Source: Symbiopectobacterium purcellii_A (GTDB lineage: Bacteria > Pseudomonadota > Gammaproteobacteria > Enterobacterales > Enterobacteriaceae). From it: DNA of 64,000 nucleotides. Below the pieces are notes generated by a model. It was not told the origin of the DNA. It saw only the letters and a program-made list of their open reading frames with translations, and did not search any database. Every line of letters begins with the position of its first letter. The first letter of the stretch is position 1. Shown piece after piece: positions 54,632 through 64,000 of this stretch. The stretch is taken from contig NZ_CP189882.1 in assembly GCF_052050035.1 (NCBI RefSeq), forward strand, positions 1,922,001 to 1,986,000. The letters run 5' to 3'. The translations under genes were made by a program, and so were the position numbers.

Positions 54632-57280
54632 TTAGCCTGTGTTACGCATACCGGCGGCTACGCCGGCAATGGTAACCATCAGCGCCAGTTCCACTTCCGG
54701 GCTGGGGTTCTCCTGTTCACGCGAACGGTGTAACAGCTCGGCTTGCAGCACGTTTAACGGGTCGGTATAGACGTTACGCAGCGCGATAGACTCAGCAATC
54801 CACGGCAAATCTGCCATCAGATGATCATCGTTGGAAATCCGCAGCACCACGTTGATATCTGCCGCCAACTGGTCGCGCAGCTCTTTGCCCAACGGCCACA
54901 GCTTTTCGTCAACCAGACGCTGATCGTAGTATTCCGCCAGCCACAGATCCGCTTTGGCGAACACCATTTCCAGCATCCCGATACGCGTGGAGAAGAACGG
55001 CCAGTCGCGGCACATGGTTTCCAGCGCTTTCTGCTGACCGTTTTCGACGATTTTTTGCAATGCAGCGCCCGCACCCAACCAGGCTGGCAGCATCAGGCGG
55101 TTTTGCGTCCAGGCAAAAATCCACGGAATGGCGCGCAGGCTTTCTACACCACCGTTAGGACGGCGTTTGGCCGGACGTGAGCCGAGCGGCAGTTTACCCA
55201 GTTCCAGCTCCGGCGTTGCGGCGCGGAAGTAGGGCACAAAGTCCTGATTTTCACGCACATAACCGCGATACATATCGCAAGACACGCGAGAAAGTTCATC
55301 CATGATGTCGTGCCATTCCGGTTTCGGTTCTGGCGGCGGCAGCAGGTTGGCCTCAAGGATAGCACCGGTATAGAGCGACAAACTGCTGATGGTCACTTCC
55401 GGTAAGCCGAACTTGAAGCGGATCATTTCTCCCTGTTCGGTGACGCGCAGGCCGCCTTTCAGGCTACCCGGCGGTTGTGACAGCAGGGCGGCGTGAGCCG
55501 GTGCGCCACCGCGACCGATGGAGCCACCGCGTCCGTGGAACAACGTAAGCGCAATGCCTGCTTTTTCGCAGGTTTTGATCAGGGCATCCTGTGCGCGGTA
55601 TTGCGCCCAGGATGCCGCCATCACGCCCGCATCTTTGGCGGAGTCGGAATAGCCGATCATCACCATCTGCTTGCCTTGGATAAAGCCACGATACCAGTCG
55701 ATACCCAGCAGTTGCTTCATCACATCGTCGGCGTTGTTCAGGTCATCCAGCGTTTCAAACAGCGGAGCGACCGGCAAGGCAAAGGGGCAGCCCGCTTCTT
55801 TTAACAGCAGATGCACGGCCAGCACGTCGGACGGCGTGCGCGCCATGGAGATAACGTACGCGGCGATAGAGCCCTGCTGCGCTTCGGCGATCACCTGGCA
55901 GGTATCCAGCACTTCCTTGGTTTCTGCGCTCGGTTCCCACTGACGGGGCAACAGCGGACGTTTGGAGCTTAATTCTCGAATCAGGAACGCCTGCTTGTCG
56001 GATTCAGACCAGCTTTCGTAGTCGCCCAGACCAAGGTAGCGGGTGATTTCCGCCAGCGCTTCGGTGTGACGTGTGCTTTCCTGACGCGCATCAATGCGCA
56101 CCAACGGCACGCCGAAACAGCGCACGCGGCGCAGGGTATCGAGCAGTTGGCCGTCAGCGATAATGCCCATGCCACAGGCATGCAGCGATTGGTAGCACGC
56201 GTGCAGCGGTTCCCACAGCTGTTCGTTGTGTTCCAGCAGGTCGTGTGGACGCAGCGTGCGCTCGCCTTTCAGGCTGCCCTCAAGGTAAGTCAGGGTCGCG
56301 TTAAGCTGCGCACGCAGGGATTTCATAATAACGCGGTAGGGTTCCTGAACCTCTTCCCCTTCTGCGATACCGGCGCGCTTACGCAGCTCCGGTGTGCATT
56401 CCGACATGGAAAGTTCGGAGACCAGCACCTGAATATCACGTAAAAACAGGTCTGCGGCTTTCCAACGGCTTAGCAGCAGGACGTGACGGGTGATTTTGGC
56501 GGTCACGTTCGGGTTGCCATCGCGGTCGCCGCCCATCCAAGAGGTGAAGCGTACGGGGACAGAATCCACCGGCAGGCGGAAACCAAACGATTTTTCCAAC
56601 TGCTCATCCAGCACGCGCAAGAAGGCTGGAACCCCTTCCCACAGGCTGTTTTCCACCACGGCGAAACCCCATTTGGCTTCGTCTACGGGCGTTGGGCGGA
56701 TCTTACGGATCTCATCCGTATGCCACGACTGGGCGATCAACTGACGCAGGCGGCGGATGATCTGGTTGCGCTCATAGTGTGCCAGATCGTTGTGATCGAG
56801 CTGTTTCAGGCAGGTGTTTACTTCAACCAGTTTATGAATCAGCGTGCGACGAGTAATTTCTGTCGGGTGCGCGGTCAGCACCAATTCAATGGAGAGAGTT
56901 TCCACGGCGTCACGAATATCGCGTTCGCTTAAGTGTGCCTGCGCTTTCAGACGATCGAACGCCTGAGATAAAATTTCCGGGTTGCTGGCCGCTTCGCCGT
57001 GTGGCGAAATTGAGTGATATTGCTCTGCGGTGTTGGTCAGATTAAGAAATTGGCTGAAGGCGCGAGCGACCGGGAGCAACTCCTCATTGGAGAGATTTTG
57101 CAGCGTGTTCAACAGCTCCTGACGGTGCTTTTCATTGCCTGCGCGGGACGATTTTGACAGCTTGCGGATCGTCTCGACCTTATCAAGAATACTCTCTCCT
57201 AATGCATCCTTGATGGTGTCACCAAGAAGTTTACCCAGCATGCTCACATTACTTCGCATCGCGGAATATTGTTCGTTCAT
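54632..57280 (-). CDS. ppc: Phosphoenolpyruvate carboxylase
   Basis: 882 residues. Carboxylates PEP to oxaloacetate to refill the TCA cycle; activated by acetyl-CoA and inhibited by aspartate. Catalytic motifs: VLTAHPTEITRRT (His), the GRGGSIGRGGAPAH loop, RAIPWIFAWTQNRLMLP, and the terminal MRNTG carboxylate that binds aspartate. The N-terminus MNEQYSAMRSNVSMLGKLLG is intact. A 235-base upstream region separates it from argE, which is transcribed in the same direction. Confidence 0.98.
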   Translation of the reverse strand: MNEQYSAMRSNVSMLGKLLGDTIKDALGESILDKVETIRKLSKSSRAGNEKHRQELLNTLQNLSNEELLPVARAFSQFLNLTNTAEQYHSISPHGEAASNPEILSQAFDRLKAQAHLSERDIRDAVETLSIELVLTAHPTEITRRTLIHKLVEVNTCLKQLDHNDLAHYERNQIIRRLRQLIAQSWHTDEIRKIRPTPVDEAKWGFAVVENSLWEGVPAFLRVLDEQLEKSFGFRLPVDSVPVRFTSWMGGDRDGNPNVTAKITRHVLLLSRWKAADLFLRDIQVLVSELSMSECTPELRKRAGIAEGEEVQEPYRVIMKSLRAQLNATLTYLEGSLKGERTLRPHDLLEHNEQLWEPLHACYQSLHACGMGIIADGQLLDTLRRVRCFGVPLVRIDARQESTRHTEALAEITRYLGLGDYESWSESDKQAFLIRELSSKRPLLPRQWEPSAETKEVLDTCQVIAEAQQGSIAAYVISMARTPSDVLAVHLLLKEAGCPFALPVAPLFETLDDLNNADDVMKQLLGIDWYRGFIQGKQMVMIGYSDSAKDAGVMAASWAQYRAQDALIKTCEKAGIALTLFHGRGGSIGRGGAPAHAALLSQPPGSLKGGLRVTEQGEMIRFKFGLPEVTISSLSLYTGAILEANLLPPPEPKPEWHDIMDELSRVSCDMYRGYVRENQDFVPYFRAATPELELGKLPLGSRPAKRRPNGGVESLRAIPWIFAWTQNRLMLPAWLGAGAALQKIVENGQQKALETMCRDWPFFSTRIGMLEMVFAKADLWLAEYYDQRLVDEKLWPLGKELRDQLAADINVVLRISNDDHLMADLPWIAESIALRNVYTDPLNVLQAELLHRSREQENPSPEVELALMVTIAGVAAGMRNTG

Positions 57281-57515
57281 ATTTACCCTGACCCATCTCT
57301 ATTTTTTGTAAGTTTGTTTCATAGAAAGACGCAAAACGCTACCTTCATCTAGCCACGCCCGGCGGGATTCGTCAATTAACGATTGGTTGTTTTATCACAC
57401 TGCCAGTTTAACCCCCCTGTTGTTGTACCTGCTTTCGTGTGGGATTGGCAATCGGTGAAATTTAATTACATCCGTGCGCAGATTAGGGGCGCTTATTACG
57501 CCCCTCTTTTTGCGT

Positions 57516-58664
57516 TTACTGGCAGAAATGTTGCACCATCTGGGTGATCAATTTATGTGTTGGAGCGATGAATGCGGTGTCGAGATATTCATCTGGCTGG
57601 TGGGCCTGTTCAATCGAACCGGGGCCGAGTACCAGCGTCGGGCACAGCGTCTGGATAAACGGTGCTTCGGTGCAATAGTTCACCACATCCGTGGGCACAC
57701 CCAGCAATTTCTCAATCACACCCACCAAGGCGTGATCCACCGGGCACTCATAGCCGGGGATCGGCGGATGCAGCTCGCTGACGCTTACACGTCCCGGCCA
57801 ACGCTCGCTCACCGGCGCCAGCGCTTCTGTCACCAGACCGTTTAAATCGTTCAGCGTTAATCCTGGGAGCGGGCGGATATCCATATGCAGTTCACAGCAG
57901 GCACAGATGCGATTGGCAGCATCGCCACCGTGGACATGGCCGAAATTCATGGTCGGGTAAGGGATGTGGAACGCCGCGTTGTGATAACGGGTTTGCAGCG
58001 TATTGCGCAACACCATCAAGTGGGAGATGGCATCGTGCATCAGTTCGATAGCGTTTGCGCCGCGCGAAGGATCGCTGGAATGGCCGGATTGTCCCTGAAT
58101 CCGCACCGCGTTTGACATATGACCTTTGTGGGCGCGAATCGGTTGCAATGAGGTTGGTTCGCCGATGATGGCGCAGTCTGGGCGTATTTGCGTAGATTCA
58201 GAGAAATACTTGGCACCGGCCATGGTGGTCTCTTCATCGGCCGTCGCTAGCACGTAAATCGGTTTGGTTAGCGTTGCAGGGTCGATATCGCGCAGCGCAT
58301 CCAGAATAAAGGCGAAGAAGCCTTTCATATCCGCAGTGCCCAGCCCGTAAAGCTTGTTATCGTGTTCCGTCAGGGTAAAGGGATCGCGCGTCCAGCGGCC
58401 ATCATCAAACGGTACGGTATCGGTATGCCCGGCCAACAACAAGCCACCTTGACCTTGGTCGATACGCGCCAGCAGATTGAATTTATGCCGCGTACCGGGC
58501 ACTGGCTGCACTTCAACGTGAAAGCCCAAATCAGCAAACCATCCGGCGAGCAGATTGATTAATGCTTCATTGCTCTGATCGAGCGCCTGATCGGTCGCGC
58601 TGATGGAAGGCGTCGCGATCAACGCCCGATACAGCTCAATAAATGGGGGTAAATTCATCTTCAC
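57516..58664 (-). CDS. argE: Acetylornithine deacetylase
   Basis: 382 residues. A zinc peptidase-family (M20) enzyme that removes the acetyl group from N-acetylornithine. Metal-site motifs: LLAGHTDTVPFDD (His), YGLGTADMKGFFA (Asp), ATADEETTMAGA (Glu-Glu) and a C-terminal LGPGSIEQAHQPDEYL (His). Divergent from argC over a control region with ARG boxes. Confidence 0.97.
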   Translation of the reverse strand: MKMNLPPFIELYRALIATPSISATDQALDQSNEALINLLAGWFADLGFHVEVQPVPGTRHKFNLLARIDQGQGGLLLAGHTDTVPFDDGRWTRDPFTLTEHDNKLYGLGTADMKGFFAFILDALRDIDPATLTKPIYVLATADEETTMAGAKYFSESTQIRPDCAIIGEPTSLQPIRAHKGHMSNAVRIQGQSGHSSDPSRGANAIELMHDAISHLMVLRNTLQTRYHNAAFHIPYPTMNFGHVHGGDAANRICACCELHMDIRPLPGLTLNDLNGLVTEALAPVSERWPGRVSVSELHPPIPGYECPVDHALVGVIEKLLGVPTDVVNYCTEAPFIQTLCPTLVLGPGSIEQAHQPDEYLDTAFIAPTHKLITQMVQHFCQ

Positions 58665-58689
58665 TGTTGACAGCCTTATGTTAGGATGG

Positions 58690-58726
58690 TATCAATATTC
58701 ATGCATTTATTTTGAATAAAAATACA
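58690..58726. promoter_or_regulatory. Tandem ARG boxes between argE and argC
   Basis: Two ArgR operators of the TGAATNNNNATTCA type: TATCAATATTCATGCATT (58690-58707) and ATTTTGAATAAAAATACA (58709-58726), close together and about 180 bases before the argC ATG. One operator would control argE and argCBH together in response to arginine. Confidence 0.8.
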
Positions 58727-58905
58727 ATAACGCGTAGCGAAAGGAAACTGTTTCTAACCCGTGGATGAGACATTACCTGATAGTCTACACCTGCAACGGT
58801 CGAATACCGTTAGCGGGTTTGGTGTTTTGTAGATACCCTGTTTTAACGACACTGTTTTTAACGATGCATTGTTTACATCATTTTAGTGGAAGGTATGCAG
58901 ATCCC

Positions 58906-59910
58906 ATGCTGAATACGTTGATTGTTGGTGCAAGCGGTTATACTGGCGCTGAACTTGCACTCTATCTGAATCGTCATCCTCAGATGAACCTCACCGCACT
59001 TGCGGTATCCGCGCAGAGCGTTGATGCGGGCAAACGCATTTCTGACCTGCACCCTCAACTGAAAGGCATCATCGATTTGCCGGTACAGGCGTTGACGGAT
59101 GCCGCTGAAGCCGCCAAAGGCATCGATGTGGTGTTTCTGGCGACCGACCACAAAGTGAGCCACGATCTTGCGCCGGTGTTTCTGGCCGCAGGCTGCGTGG
59201 TGTTCGATCTCTCCGGCGCGTTTCGCGTGCAGGATGCTGAATTTTATCGCCGCTACTACGGTTTCGAGCATCAACACGCTGACTGGCTGGCGCAGGCAGT
59301 GTATGGCCTGGCCGAGTTTCAGGCGGAGCGCGTTAAGCAAGCGCAGCTGATTGCTGTCCCCGGTTGTTACCCGACGGCGTCACAGCTGGCACTGAAACCG
59401 CTGGTGGATGCGCAATTGCTCAACAACGACCAGTGGCCGGTTATCAATGCGGTCAGCGGTATGAGCGGAGCCGGGCGTAAAGCGTCGCTCACCAGCAGCT
59501 TCTGCGAAGTGAGCTTGCAGCCCTATGGTGTGTTCAATCACCGTCACCAACCCGAAATTGCGACCCACCTGGGCATCCCGGTTATCTTCACGCCGCATCT
59601 GGGGAATTTCGCGCGTGGGATTCTGTCGACCATTACCTGCCGCCTGAAACCGGGTGTCAGCGCGCAGGATGTGGCGGAAGCTTACCACAATGCCTATCAC
59701 GACAAACCGCTGGTGCGCCTCTACGATAAAGGGGTTCCGGCGTTAAAATCGGTTGTCGGCTTGCCGTTTTGCGATATCGGTTTCTCCGTACAGGATGAGC
59801 ACCTGATTGTGGTCGCTACGGAAGACAACCTGCTTAAAGGTGCGGCGGCGCAAGCTGTACAGTGCCTGAATATTCGTTTTGGTTTCCCTGAAACCCAATC
59901 TTTGCTCTGA
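58906..59910 (+). CDS. argC: N-acetyl-gamma-glutamyl-phosphate reductase
   Basis: 334 residues. NADPH-dependent step of arginine synthesis. Rossmann start TLIVGASGYTGAELALYLNRHPQ, catalytic Cys in AVPGCYPTASQL, and NAVSGMSGAGRKAS, PHLGNFARGILSTI. Start at 58906 chosen from the family; an in-frame upstream ATG at 58765 lies in the leader. First gene of argCBH. Confidence 0.97.
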   Translation: MLNTLIVGASGYTGAELALYLNRHPQMNLTALAVSAQSVDAGKRISDLHPQLKGIIDLPVQALTDAAEAAKGIDVVFLATDHKVSHDLAPVFLAAGCVVFDLSGAFRVQDAEFYRRYYGFEHQHADWLAQAVYGLAEFQAERVKQAQLIAVPGCYPTASQLALKPLVDAQLLNNDQWPVINAVSGMSGAGRKASLTSSFCEVSLQPYGVFNHRHQPEIATHLGIPVIFTPHLGNFARGILSTITCRLKPGVSAQDVAEAYHNAYHDKPLVRLYDKGVPALKSVVGLPFCDIGFSVQDEHLIVVATEDNLLKGAAAQAVQCLNIRFGFPETQSLL

Positions 59911-59933
59911 CATAATCCTGAGGCACGAAAGCG

Positions 59934-60707
59934 ATGAATCCGTTAATTATCAAACTGGGCGGTGTGTTATTGGACAGCGAAGAAGCGCTGGAGCGTCTGT
60001 TTACGGCGCTGGTTGCCTATCGTGAGCAATACCAGCGCCCGCTGGTCATTGTGCACGGCGGCGGCTGCCTGGTGGATGACCTGATGAAAAAACTGGCGCT
60101 ACCCGTGGTGAAGAAAAACGGGCTGCGCGTTACACCGGCGAACCAGATCGACATTATCACCGGTGCGTTGGCGGGTTCGGCCAATAAAACGCTGTTGGCC
60201 TGGGCGAAGAAACACGCTATCAACGCAGTGGGCCTGTGTCTGGCGGATGGCGGCATGACGACGGTAACGCAGTTGGATGAATCCCTGGGCTACGTCGGCA
60301 AAGCACAGGCGGGTTCCGCCGACCTGCCCAATGCGCTGCTAAGCGCCGGGTATTTGCCAATCGTCAGTTCCATCGGCATCACCGAACAAGGCGATTTGAT
60401 GAACGTTAACGCCGATCAGGCGGCAACCGCGCTCGCAGAGACGCTGGGTGCCGATTTGATCCTGCTGTCGGACGTGAGCGGTATCCTTGATGGCAAGGGA
60501 CAACGTATTGCGGAAATGACCGCGCAGAAAGCAGAGCAGTTGATTACGCAGGGGATTATTACCGACGGCATGATCGTTAAAGTCAACGCGGCGCTGGATG
60601 CAGCTCGCGCGCTGGGGCGCCCGGTAGATATCGCCAGTTGGCGTCATGCAGATCAACTGCCCGCGCTGTTTAACGGCACGCCGATTGGCACGCGGATTCT
60701 GGCGTAA
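59934..60707 (+). CDS. argB: Acetylglutamate kinase
   Basis: 257 residues. Phosphorylates N-acetylglutamate. Amino-acid-kinase motifs: LIIKLGGVLLDSEEALERLF, VIVHGGGCLVDDLMKKL, NVNADQAATALAETLGADLILLSDVSG and GMIVKVNAALDAARALG. It lies 23 bases downstream of argC with AGGCACGA in front. The short form without the N-terminal helix, as in enterics, usually not arginine-sensitive. Confidence 0.97.
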   Translation: MNPLIIKLGGVLLDSEEALERLFTALVAYREQYQRPLVIVHGGGCLVDDLMKKLALPVVKKNGLRVTPANQIDIITGALAGSANKTLLAWAKKHAINAVGLCLADGGMTTVTQLDESLGYVGKAQAGSADLPNALLSAGYLPIVSSIGITEQGDLMNVNADQAATALAETLGADLILLSDVSGILDGKGQRIAEMTAQKAEQLITQGIITDGMIVKVNAALDAARALGRPVDIASWRHADQLPALFNGTPIGTRILA

Positions 60708-60816
60708 ATCTGTTAATCTGTAAGGCATTTCCGTTAGTCGAAAGGCAACGGAAGCGAGCATGCGGGCCCGCCCGCATGGTTACAAGACATTGAAGCACAT
60801 TTTGGGAGTATCGGTT

Positions 60817-62187
60817 ATGGCGTTGTGGGGCGGTCGTTTCAGTCATGCGGCAGATCAGCGGTTCAAACAATTTAATGACTCGCTGCGGTTTGATTACCGT
60901 CTGGCGGAGCAAGATATCGTCGGCTCTATCGGCTGGTCAAAAGCGCTGGTGACGGTCAATGTACTCAGCGAACAGGAACAGCAGCAGCTAGAGCAGGCGC
61001 TGAATGCGCTGCTGGCCGAGGTGCAAGCCGACCCAGAACAGATTCTGCAAAGCGATGCTGAAGATATTCATAGCTGGGTAGAGCAGAAGCTGATCGACAA
61101 AGTGGGCGATTTGGGCAAAAAGCTCCACACCGGCCGCAGCCGTAACGATCAGGTCGCCACCGACCTTAAACTCTGGTGCAAAGCGCAAATCAGCGAACTG
61201 CAACTGGCGGTACGCCAACTGCGCGCCGCGTTAGTTGCTACCGCAGAAGTGAATCAGGATGCGGTGATGCCGGGCTACACCCATTTGCAGCGCGCTCAAC
61301 CGGTGACCTTTGCCCATTGGTGTCTGGCCTACCATGAAATGTTGGCACGCGATGAAAGCCGCCTGGAAGATACGTTAAAACGCCTTGATGTCAGCCCATT
61401 GGGCTGCGGCGCGTTGGCTGGCACTGCCTATCCTATCGATCGTGAGCAGCTGGCGGGCTGGTTAGGTTTTGCGTCTGCAACGCGTAACAGTCTGGATACG
61501 GTGTCAGATCGTGACCACGTACTGGAACTGCTTTCTAATGCCTCGATTGGCATGGTGCACCTGTCACGCTTTGCTGAAGATCTGATTTTCTTCAACAGCG
61601 GTGAATCCGGGGTCGTTGAGCTGTCCGATCGAGTGACTTCCGGTTCCTCCCTGATGCCGCAGAAGAAAAACCCGGATGCGCTGGAGCTGATTCGCGGTAA
61701 ATCGGGTCGGGTGCAAGGCGCGCTGACCGGTATGATGATGACGCTCAAAGGCTTGCCGCTGGCGTACAACAAGGATATGCAGGAAGACAAAGAAGGGTTG
61801 TTCGACGCGCTCGATACCTGGCATGACTGTCTGATGATGGCGGCACTGGTGTTGGAAGGCATTCAGGTTCGCCGTCCACGCTGCCAGGAGGCGGCGCAGC
61901 AGGGCTACGCGAATGCGACTGAACTGGCAGACTATCTGGTGGCAAAAGGCGTTCCGTTCCGCGAAGCGCACCACATTGTCGGTGAAGCCGTGGTGGAAGC
62001 CATTCGGCAGGGTAAGCCGCTGGAAGCACTGCAGCTGGCAGATTTGCAGAAATTCAGCGCCACCATTGGTGATGATGTTTACCCCATCCTGTCGCTGCAA
62101 TCCTGTCTGGAAAAACGCGCGGCCAAAGGCGGTGTGTCACCACAGCAGGTGGCGCAGGCGATTACCTATGCCAAAGGGCGTCTGTAA
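60817..62187 (+). CDS. argH: Argininosuccinate lyase
   Basis: 456 residues. Final step, splitting argininosuccinate to arginine and fumarate. Starts ALWGGRFSHAADQRFKQFND; signature loop GSSLMPQKKNPDALEL with the catalytic Ser; HTGRSRNDQVATDL and PGYTHLQRAQPVTFAHW complete the active site. Start at 60817 is by family and GGGAG upstream. argG, often in this cluster in Yersinia-like relatives, is not between argB and argH. Confidence 0.97.
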   Translation: MALWGGRFSHAADQRFKQFNDSLRFDYRLAEQDIVGSIGWSKALVTVNVLSEQEQQQLEQALNALLAEVQADPEQILQSDAEDIHSWVEQKLIDKVGDLGKKLHTGRSRNDQVATDLKLWCKAQISELQLAVRQLRAALVATAEVNQDAVMPGYTHLQRAQPVTFAHWCLAYHEMLARDESRLEDTLKRLDVSPLGCGALAGTAYPIDREQLAGWLGFASATRNSLDTVSDRDHVLELLSNASIGMVHLSRFAEDLIFFNSGESGVVELSDRVTSGSSLMPQKKNPDALELIRGKSGRVQGALTGMMMTLKGLPLAYNKDMQEDKEGLFDALDTWHDCLMMAALVLEGIQVRRPRCQEAAQQGYANATELADYLVAKGVPFREAHHIVGEAVVEAIRQGKPLEALQLADLQKFSATIGDDVYPILSLQSCLEKRAAKGGVSPQQVAQAITYAKGRL

Positions 62188-62215
62188 TAGCGATAGCGTT
62201 CTATCACCTGTATCA

Positions 62216-62239
62216 GGGCCGGATTGCCGGCCCTTTTTT
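62216..62239 (+). terminator. argCBH terminator
   Basis: GGGCCGG ATTG CCGGCCC followed by six T, just after argH. Confidence 0.93.
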
Positions 62240-62402
62240 ATTCAGCCAATCACCGAAAGCCATAACGCAAGACGCCTCGTATTTTAACCATTTCACTGCC
62301 GACAACGATGTCGCTTTACGTTGGCCTGCGCTATTCTTTCTGGACATACATACAGTATCACTTTACCTTGACGGACAGTGGCGATAACGAAAGGAATACG
62401 AC

Positions 62403-63953
62403 GTGGATATCACCCTCTTTTACGGCGTAAGCGGCGGGGCGGTGGGGGTGCTGGCGGGATGGCTCGTTGCCAGCCTGCGTTATCAGCAGCGTCGCGCCCG
62501 GCAAGAAACGGAACAACGTATACAAGAACAAGCGTTACAGCAGGCGCAAAGCGCGTTACGCGAGCTTCAACTCGGGCGTGATAAGGACGAGCAACGTCGA
62601 CGTCAGGATGATATGGAGCTGCGTCTGATGCACGGTAAACTCACCGCTCATCAGGAAAAACTGCTGGTCATGGCCCGGCTGCAAGAGGAGTGCAACCAAC
62701 TCAACCAGGAACTGCGTGCGCTGCGCGAAGCCAACGGTGCGCAGGAAGCTGAACTGCGTGAAGTGACCATCCGTCTGGAAGAGACGCGCCTTGCCGCTGA
62801 GGAAAAACAGCGTCTGTTAATCAACAGCGAGCAACGCCTGACGACGCAGTTTGAAAATCTGGCTAACCGGATTTTTGAGCACAGCGGCCGCCGGGTGGAT
62901 GAGCAAAATCAACAGAGCCTCGATAAACTGCTGACGCCACTGCGGGAACAGTTGGACGGCTTTCGTCGTCAGGTTCAGGAGGGGTTCGGCAGTGAAGCGC
63001 GTGAGCGCCACACGCTGGCGCATGAAATTCGTCAGTTGCAGCAACTTAACGTGCAAATGGCGCGAGAAGCGCTCAACCTGACTAAGGCTCTGAAAGGCGA
63101 TAATAAAACCCAGGGTAACTGGGGAGAAGTGGTGCTGGGTCGCGTGCTTGAGGCCTCGGGGTTGCGTGAAGGTCATGAATACCAAACGCAGGTCAGTATC
63201 CAGACGGGCGCAAACGGGCGCATGCAGCCCGATGTGATCGTGCGCCTCCCGCAGGGCAAAGATGTGGTGATTGATGCCAAGATGTCGCTTGTGGCCTATG
63301 AGCGCTACTTCAACAGTGAAGACGACGGGGAACGTGCCAGCGCACTCAACGAGCATATCGCCTCCGTGCGCGGGCATATCCGTCTGCTGAGTCATAAGGA
63401 CTATCAGCAGTTGCCGGGGCTGCGCTCGTTGGACTATGTGTTGATGTTTATCCCCGTCGAGCCTGCCTTTCTGGTTGCTATCGACCGTCATCCTGAATTG
63501 ATCAGTGAAGCCCTGCAACACAACATCATGTTGGTAAGCCCTACCACGCTGCTTGTCGCGTTACGTACCATCACCAATCTGTGGCGTTATGAACAGCAAA
63601 GCCGCAATGCGCAGCAGATCGCCGATCGTGCCTCTCGCCTGTACGACAAACTGCGTCTCTTTGTGGAAGACATGGCGGCGTTGGGGCAAAGCCTGGATAA
63701 ATCACAGGCCAGCTATCGGCAGGCCATGAACAAACTGGCTTCCGGGCGCGGTAATCTGATAGCCCAAGTAGAAGGTTTCCGTTCCCTTGGCGTTGAGGTT
63801 AAGCGTACCGTAAACCCCAACGTGGCAGAGCAAGCGGTGCTTTCTGCTGAGGCTGACGGTCTGGAAACGCTGTCTGAAACGATTCAAACAGATACCCCGC
63901 CGATGGGGGAACACGTGCAAGGCACGGATACAGAAATGTCAGATAGTCGGTGA
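62403..63953 (+). CDS. rmuC: RmuC, DNA recombination limiting protein
   Basis: 516 residues from a GTG start. An N-terminal membrane segment (GVSGGAVGVLAGWLVASL) is followed by a long coiled coil (residues ~25-190). The RmuC nuclease-like domain contains NWGEVVLGRVLEASGLREGHEYQTQ, PDVIVRLPQGKDVVIDAKMSLVAYERYF and VEPAFLVAIDRHPELI. Mutants raise inversion rates at short inverted repeats in E. coli, so a role in limiting rearrangement is likely. The remaining 47 bases of the window carry no gene, though ubiE would be expected next. Confidence 0.95.
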   Translation: MDITLFYGVSGGAVGVLAGWLVASLRYQQRRARQETEQRIQEQALQQAQSALRELQLGRDKDEQRRRQDDMELRLMHGKLTAHQEKLLVMARLQEECNQLNQELRALREANGAQEAELREVTIRLEETRLAAEEKQRLLINSEQRLTTQFENLANRIFEHSGRRVDEQNQQSLDKLLTPLREQLDGFRRQVQEGFGSEARERHTLAHEIRQLQQLNVQMAREALNLTKALKGDNKTQGNWGEVVLGRVLEASGLREGHEYQTQVSIQTGANGRMQPDVIVRLPQGKDVVIDAKMSLVAYERYFNSEDDGERASALNEHIASVRGHIRLLSHKDYQQLPGLRSLDYVLMFIPVEPAFLVAIDRHPELISEALQHNIMLVSPTTLLVALRTITNLWRYEQQSRNAQQIADRASRLYDKLRLFVEDMAALGQSLDKSQASYRQAMNKLASGRGNLIAQVEGFRSLGVEVKRTVNPNVAEQAVLSAEADGLETLSETIQTDTPPMGEHVQGTDTEMSDSR

Positions 63954-64000
63954 TGCATCACGTATGTTCGCGTTTTACAACTTTATTCAGTGAATCAGAG

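Overview
The window is a piece of a chromosome from a member of the Enterobacterales. Gene content and order follow the enteric blueprint: metY-rimP-nusA-infB-rbfA-truB-rpsO-pnp-nlpI-deaD; envC-yibQ / yibN-secB-gpsA-cysE; yigM/metR/metE; and ppc / argE / argCBH. It is unusually crowded with transposable elements and broken genes, the pattern of a lineage whose selection has recently relaxed, for example a recently host-restricted symbiont. The sequence alone does not fix the genus.

Layout. (1) 1-2.4 kb: exbB (cut by the window edge), exbD, yhbP, yraR. (2) 2.4-17.2 kb: a transposon graveyard holding nrdG cut by an IS21 element, a TRAP solute-binding gene (dctP) split by a 189-bp miniature element, a decayed IS256 copy carrying four insertions, an IS630 copy split around a remnant of a bacterial microcompartment locus (shell protein, frameshifted metK paralogue, truncated AraC-type response regulator), and a filamentous haemagglutinin gene hit by two IS elements and a stop codon. 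(3) 17.4-31.9 kb: initiator tRNA and the intact rimP-nusA-infB translation/RNA-decay cluster, then eptC. (4) 32-41 kb: yhbW and ubiV (yhbV) pseudogenes, then interleaved IS5, IS3, Tn3-family, IS30 and IS256 pieces with phage scraps and one unidentified secreted protein. (5) 41-64 kb: intact housekeeping genes for cell division (envC), secretion (secB), phospholipid and cysteine synthesis (gpsA, cysE), lipid A palmitoylation (pagP), methionine (metR, metE), nucleoside salvage (udp), anaplerosis (ppc) and arginine (argE, argCBH), ending in rmuC. Only dlhH is broken there.

The most notable discovery is a 92-bp miniature inverted-repeat element, present as ten full copies plus one probable scrap. 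Each full copy lies between TA dinucleotides, seven are identical to each other, and the termini resemble those of two 880-bp IS630-family elements in the same window. Eight copies can be removed on paper together with one TA to restore the host sequence exactly. Two copies bracket the microcompartment/metK/regulator segment inside an IS630, which points to composite transposition or MITE-MITE recombination. A second miniature family (189 bp, 9-bp target duplications, ends like IS903) occurs twice. Together these small elements and their partners explain most of the disruption. Broken genes include nrdG, ubiV and the microcompartment segment, which suggests decay of anaerobic functions.
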